64,000 bases of DNA, taken from contig NC_061140.1 in the NCBI RefSeq assembly GCF_905220365.1, positions 13,146,501 through 13,210,500 of the forward strand, given 5' to 3'. The notes under the pieces were generated by a model, which was not told where the DNA came from, did no database searches, and saw only the letters and a program-made list of their open reading frames with translations. This stretch comes from Vanessa cardui. Taxonomy: Eukaryota; Arthropoda; Insecta; Lepidoptera; Nymphalidae. The position numbers and the translations under genes were made by a program. This document shows, one piece after another, positions 59,291 to 64,000 of the stretch (positions are counted from its first letter, which is position 1; each line of letters starts with the position of its first letter).

Positions 59291-62284
59291 TTATTATACC
59301 TCCGCGTATACGTTATGCCTCTCGGTTATTGAGTCCGTATCTTTGTTAGTGTACACGGGGTTTCTTTATCATTAAATATTTACGCTCGGCGGTTAATCAT
59401 CTTATATTATATATTTATGTATGATATTATTGAAAGTTAAATATACGGCAAATTGTTCATTTGACCTTCATGTTATTGGATATCGAGTAATAGCGTCAAA
59501 GGAGTGTTTTATCCTTAAAATATGCTAAAGACGTCAAACTAATTTTCCCACCCTCCTCCTTTGCTACATAGTTCCTCTCTTATAGACTTAACGTCACACG
59601 GTGCTCCCGCGCGTGATCGACGCGGTCTCTTCAATTAAAAGTCTCCCCTTTCAATCTCCCATTCTGAGAATCCCAAAAGTTTAACGCTTAACGATGTAAT
59701 TATTGTCATTTGCGTGACAATTAGACGCGATTACTATTAGCAAAGTTTTGTTAACTAACATTAATTACGTGTTCGTTTTTGATAAGTTTTCCTCTTATCA
59801 TTAACGAGCCGCGCCCTGTGGTTTCATTCTCGTTAAATTTGGATTATTCGGCGTCCCCGTTTGGGACTTAATGAATATGTACATAACGAAGTGCATCTCA
59901 TTAACTAAATACCAGTTCGCCGGATAGATTGCTGTCTGGGGATACTTCTGCCTTCCACGGCAGAGCGATTTACTTATAATTTAGTTCTTGTGTCAGATTG
60001 ACTGACCAGTAGGTACTTGGTCTTCCTCCACGTGACTGGAACAGGCTCAACATTCAAATCTTATTCAATAAAATAGCTTTATAATCTTGCTATATTGCAA
60101 AGGTGTTCAACCTCTGTGAAGTATTTCGTCCTGTTATATAAGAGGTAAGACGAAAGTGTGTTTCTAAGAAATTAATACATTAAGAATAGTCCTATTTTCT
60201 TTAAAAAGACTAATCTTAATGGAACGAGCTCGCTCTCGGCCTCGAGGTAAGGCAAAGAATAACATTATTAGCGGTATTGGGAGCAGCACGGGCTTAAACG
60301 AGCAGCTTCCTGCTTCGTACAGAAACTGCGGGAGAAAACTTCTCCTGAGCAACTTAAACGTATTAAGTTAATATTGTGAAATAGCAGACGCGTTCAACAA
60401 ATGTTTGGAGCGGTGAGCTGTTTTTACGCTCATATTATATTTTTCAGAAACTTATAACAAGATTATCCGCTTCGGTCAACAGATATAACTTATAACAATG
60501 TAACTTTTGTCGTTGCAGAGCACGATTGCGTCTTAATAGGAGAATTGAAATGAAAAACCTTTTATTTCTCTTAAAAAATTAATAATACGGCTATCTGAAA
60601 ACTGGGATAGTCCCGTTTCGTTTTGTTATGCTGTCGATGTAAATGATTACATAACCGGTGGATTCAGCCTGGAAAAGTGCAGGCGCAGAACCAACGGCCT
60701 TACTTTCTTTTTTACGCGCGAGAGTGAGCTTGAGCAGTTCCAACTTCTAGTCTTGGGGTTGTTATTGAGAATTTTTCGACCCAACCAAATAATGGGTTAT
60801 TGTGAAATATTGATAAGAATATTCTTATTACTGTAAATCATATGAATTTACAATTAGTGGGCAATACATTTAACCACTTGCTCGTAAGAAGAATAATCGA
60901 TCGAAATCTAAATGAAGCGATCGACACCTGCACGTCACACCCTGCGCCGCTGATACGACATATATTATAAACGCAAACAAGGCTCTTAAAAACTCAGCGC
61001 TTCCAGCTCGATGTAGCTGTTTTATGACTGGTTAAATATTACTTTGATTAATATTTAAGTATCAATAATCAACTTTAAAAGATCACTAAGCCGTTTCCCG
61101 TTCGATTACTTGTGAAATAAGCTCTCCAGCTTGTCGTAGTACGAGTAACGAGCACTCGGCACGATCATTTTTCAACTCGCTCCTGTTTAGGAACAAAGTA
61201 GTTTATAGGAACAAATTTATTATATAAAACTCAAGTGGATAAATTTTTAATAGCTATCGGAAAATTTGAAACACAAGACATTTTCAAAATAAAATAAAAT
61301 TACTTGTAAGTTTATTTTTCTTTAAACCATTAATCTATAAAAGTAATCTATGCCAAACATGTCACAAAACACCGTATTTAATATTCTGTTTCGATATCAA
61401 TACCCATATAATATAATATTATGTTTGGTTACGTAAATCACCAAAATCATTCGATTTTATATCTATGACTTAATTTATTGTTTACGTGTATAATCAATGA
61501 AAGCTAATTTATTTCTGTTGGCTGGAGAGAAAAATAGAACATTCTTCTAAATAAACATTATATAAAACAATGTTTTTTAAACTGAGAAAGAAAAACGAAA
61601 TATAAAGAATCTTCCGGAATAATTTAGCCAACTAACACAGCTCTCAGCGCGATGCTCGCGAACTACTCGCGAGAGCTCTGGAGGCGCTTTTTGCTTGATT
61701 AATACAGAAACGTATGCACAGCGAATACTTTTTCAATCTCAAACGCTTTAAAGTTAAAAAGCCTTTCAAAACAGTACTTTATTTTAGAATATAAAATGCT
61801 TTATCTTTTACATCTAGTTTCGTTTTATGATGCCCTGACGAACTCAATATGGGAACCTCAACTTACGAACCCGAGTCAGCTCTGAGCTGTCATTCCGCCA
61901 GTCGACGACGCCAATAATATGTTGTCTCACATTATGGTATATTCCTGGAGACTCGTTACAGCTGAAGACCGCTTATGATAGTTTATGGTACACAATGGAT
62001 ACTCCTTGGAATTTAATATAAGCTCATTTGCGAGGGTACGTCGAGGCTTATAGGTCTCTGTCGAACCTTCATACATTGACGTTAAACCCCTGGTCCTTTT
62101 TTCAGCCTATTATGAATTTACGATCCAAGTAATATAGTTTTCGACTGATATATTTACGAAATTTCAACTATTTACCTATTCGTATCAATTCATTCGGCAA
62201 GGATGAAAATAATATATTCGAAAGTATTTGTTTGTAAGCAGCATAAAAAACAATTTTAATCCTTAAATTATATGTCCAATATAA
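59291..62284. other. Unique-looking non-coding DNA
   Basis: Short ORFs without domains. A small inverted repeat of CTCGCGA/TCGCGAG is present at about 61654-61673. No gene or repeat supported. Confidence 0.35.
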
Positions 62285-62476
62285 TCATCATCCTCATCCT
62301 CCTGCCCTTATCCCAATGTTATTTGGGGTCGGCGCAGCATGTCTTCTCTGCCATACTTCTCTGTCAGACGTAACATCACATCTCATCTTCTTTCTAACCA
62401 TATCATCTTTTACACAATCCATCCATCGCTTCCTCGGTCGTCCTCTAACTCTATATCCATCCACATTCATGCTCAA
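62285..62476 (-). pseudogene. LINE 3' end fragment (RTE-like C-terminus)
   Basis: The minus-strand frame from 62476 encodes about 60 residues with VRGRPRKRWMDCVKDDM and SDREVWQRRHAAPTPN, the terminal motif (GRP.KRW.D, then D...W) of RTE-like LINE proteins in Lepidoptera. It is followed at the left by a GATGAT-rich tail (ATCATCATCCTCATCCTCC on the plus strand). This is a different family from the RTE at 1-1700 and from the fragment at 6.3 kb. Confidence 0.65.
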
Positions 62477-63604
62477 AGTCCAATATAAATAACAAAATAT
62501 AAAAAAATAACAGTTGTAAAATTGGTACCAATTATTAAGGAACTTCGATGTGTTCTTAAAACCAATAATCGTTAAAAATGAAATACGGTGGGCTTCTTTC
62601 GCCGGTTCTACACAATGCAGAGAGAGTATGTAATTCCAATTAGTGTTTATTTCCTGTAGTATTTTTGACAGTCAATGAGCAAGCCTAACGCTTTTATTAT
62701 GAACAGTTAAAAGTTTAAATCTTTTTAAACTTTGACTTTAAATGAGGATTAACAGTGAATTGGAGAAAATTCCTTCGAAAACAACATAATATACACTTTT
62801 ATAGTTCAACAATGGTGTACAAAATATTTACAGATTTGATATTTAAACATTCCTTGTCTAAAATTAGGAACTGAGTAGAGATACAGAAAGTGATCTTCTC
62901 TTACTTACTCACTCTTAATTATAGCGACTGGGTCGCACAGCCGAGTAAGATACAACAAAACAAGTATGTGGAACATTATTGTTTGCAAATCTGGAAGAGC
63001 ATTTCCGAGTTGAATTCGACTATCCGACATTTCAGCGACTGCTAAAGGTGTTTGAAAAAGGAATGCGTGCGTTTGTGATATAACGCAAAGTTAAATTTCT
63101 TATCTTCAAACTTATATACCATTGAATAGTTTTCGCAGAACAAAGTTTCTGCGAAGTAGTTCATTTCAGACACGTTAGGTTAGCCGAAATCTAGTACAGG
63201 TTAATCGTGATCACCATTGCGAAGTCTTTAAAGTAGTAAGATTTAACATTTGATAATACCAATTATTTTTGATTATTTTGTAAAAGTCAGATAAATAATT
63301 CAGTCTTAACGAAGGCGTCGTTTTGACGAACATTCTAGTATTTACAGTTACCCAAATAATCTTAATTAATAATAAAAAATATGTTGTTGTAGTTCCCAAA
63401 ACTCATTTTCAAAATTAAGACGAGTCATATTTCTCGGTAACTGTTGGCGGAAAACTATAAAAAAAGAATGCGTCATCCGTAAGCATAGAGACGAGGCACG
63501 AGTTGTTGTGTTCGTTCCGCAAAATACAATAACGTATGCGATGGCCCGACGTGGCCAGTCTCTTGGTCTCAGGCCGCACTAGCTAAACACTATTACGATA
63601 CACA
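62477..63604. other. Non-coding, nothing recognised
   Basis: AT-rich DNA with no supported feature. Confidence 0.35.
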
Positions 63605-63665
63605 AATAAAAAATACTTTATACAAGTAGGTTTCCGGCAGTTTTGAATCATTATTTTAAGTGCAT
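63605..63665 (-). repeat. CR1/Zenon-like LINE 3' terminus, short
   Basis: AAAAATACTTTATACAAGTA and GTTTTGAATCATTATTTTAA correspond to the first 50 bases of the repeat at 19475-19735. Confidence 0.4.
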
Positions 63666-63744
63666 ATACCCGTGTGAGATATTTATAACTTCACTTGTAG
63701 CACACAAACTGTAAACTCCAGATGTAAGCTCCTCTGGCTCCTCT

Positions 63745-63842
63745 GCTGTACCCCAGGACCCAAACTATCACTGTAACAAATTTCATCTAAACCGGAAATA
63801 ACAGTCAAAGTGACTTTCGCAATTATAATATTAGTACAGATT
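63745..63842 (+). repeat. Right end of a lepidopteran interspersed repeat
   Basis: Contains ACAAATTTCATCTAAACCGG, CAAAGTGACTTTCGCAATTA and TAATATTAGTACAGATT, the same 3' end as at 20350-20562. Confidence 0.45.
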
Positions 63843-64000
63843 AAAAACCACGTTAGCTAAATATACAATGAAGCGAGGAATTCATGCAAACACTACTTAA
63901 TTGTAGCTAGAAGATCCATTTCCTATATTTAAAAAAAAATATACTAATAAATGTTTGATGTGTGAAATACACATGAACCCGAATGTAAATAAAATAATTT
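63843..64000. other. Non-coding to window end
   Basis: AT-rich, no feature seen. Confidence 0.35.

Noticed and set aside
1..64000. CRISPR array, prokaryotic operons or endogenous viral genes
   Set aside because: No regularly spaced direct repeats, no operon-like ORF clusters and no viral protein signatures; all large ORFs are LINE reverse transcriptases.

Overview
This window looks like a stretch of a lepidopteran (moth or butterfly) nuclear genome. It is AT-rich, has almost no long open reading frames outside transposable elements, and carries many repeat types that I recognise from memory as typical of Lepidoptera: tRNA-headed SINEs with a GTT-rich tail, small Helitrons with the 'CCCCGGCTTCGCAC' end, 3' ends of RTE- and CR1/Jockey-like LINEs, and a SINE-like repeat of about 250 bp. 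There are no bacterial-type operons, rRNA genes, CRISPR arrays or functional tRNA genes that I can support. Species and repeat-family names are inference, because no database could be searched.

Layout. 1-1700: 3' part of an RTE-type LINE, frameshifted. 1.86-2.93 kb: two related promoter/leader-like segments exactly 800 bp apart, a SINE between them, and a GC-rich leader ending in a possible 10-codon first exon. 3-16 kb: old SINEs, LINE ends and unexplained non-coding DNA, including a second pair of related non-coding blocks (7.33 and 8.71 kb). 16.3-18.5 kb: an old Helitron split by a composite element that itself holds a second, complete-looking Helitron and a foldback element with 224-bp arms. 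21.39-33.61 kb: a direct tandem duplication of a 6.1-kb unit with a 2-bp microhomology at the junction and an uneven pattern of divergence. 34.67-34.93 kb: the best candidate host coding exon. 37.7-40.4 kb: a LINE with an intact 687-codon reverse transcriptase frame and a pentanucleotide tail. 40.7-41.65 kb: Helitrons, one split by a LINE 3' fragment. 41.65-52 kb: mostly unique DNA with GC-rich patches and two near-perfect short hairpins. 52.07-54.98 kb: an almost complete zinc finger / reverse transcriptase / restriction-like nuclease LINE on the minus strand, broken by three single-base frameshifts, two of them in A7 runs. 56.57-57.75 kb: a SINE fragment beside a second composite foldback element. 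58-64 kb: degraded repeat fragments in unique DNA.

What it adds up to. Nearly all recognisable coding capacity belongs to retrotransposons, and the several nested insertions give a relative order of events. The host signal is weak: one exon-like ORF with splice sites, one possible first exon, and scattered GC-rich patches. This would fit intronic or intergenic regulatory DNA around a long gene, but that is inference. I did not find a clear new biological system. The features most worth follow-up are the mosaic tandem duplication, the recurrent composite foldback family, the nearly intact zinc-finger/RLE LINE, and the duplicated non-coding blocks.
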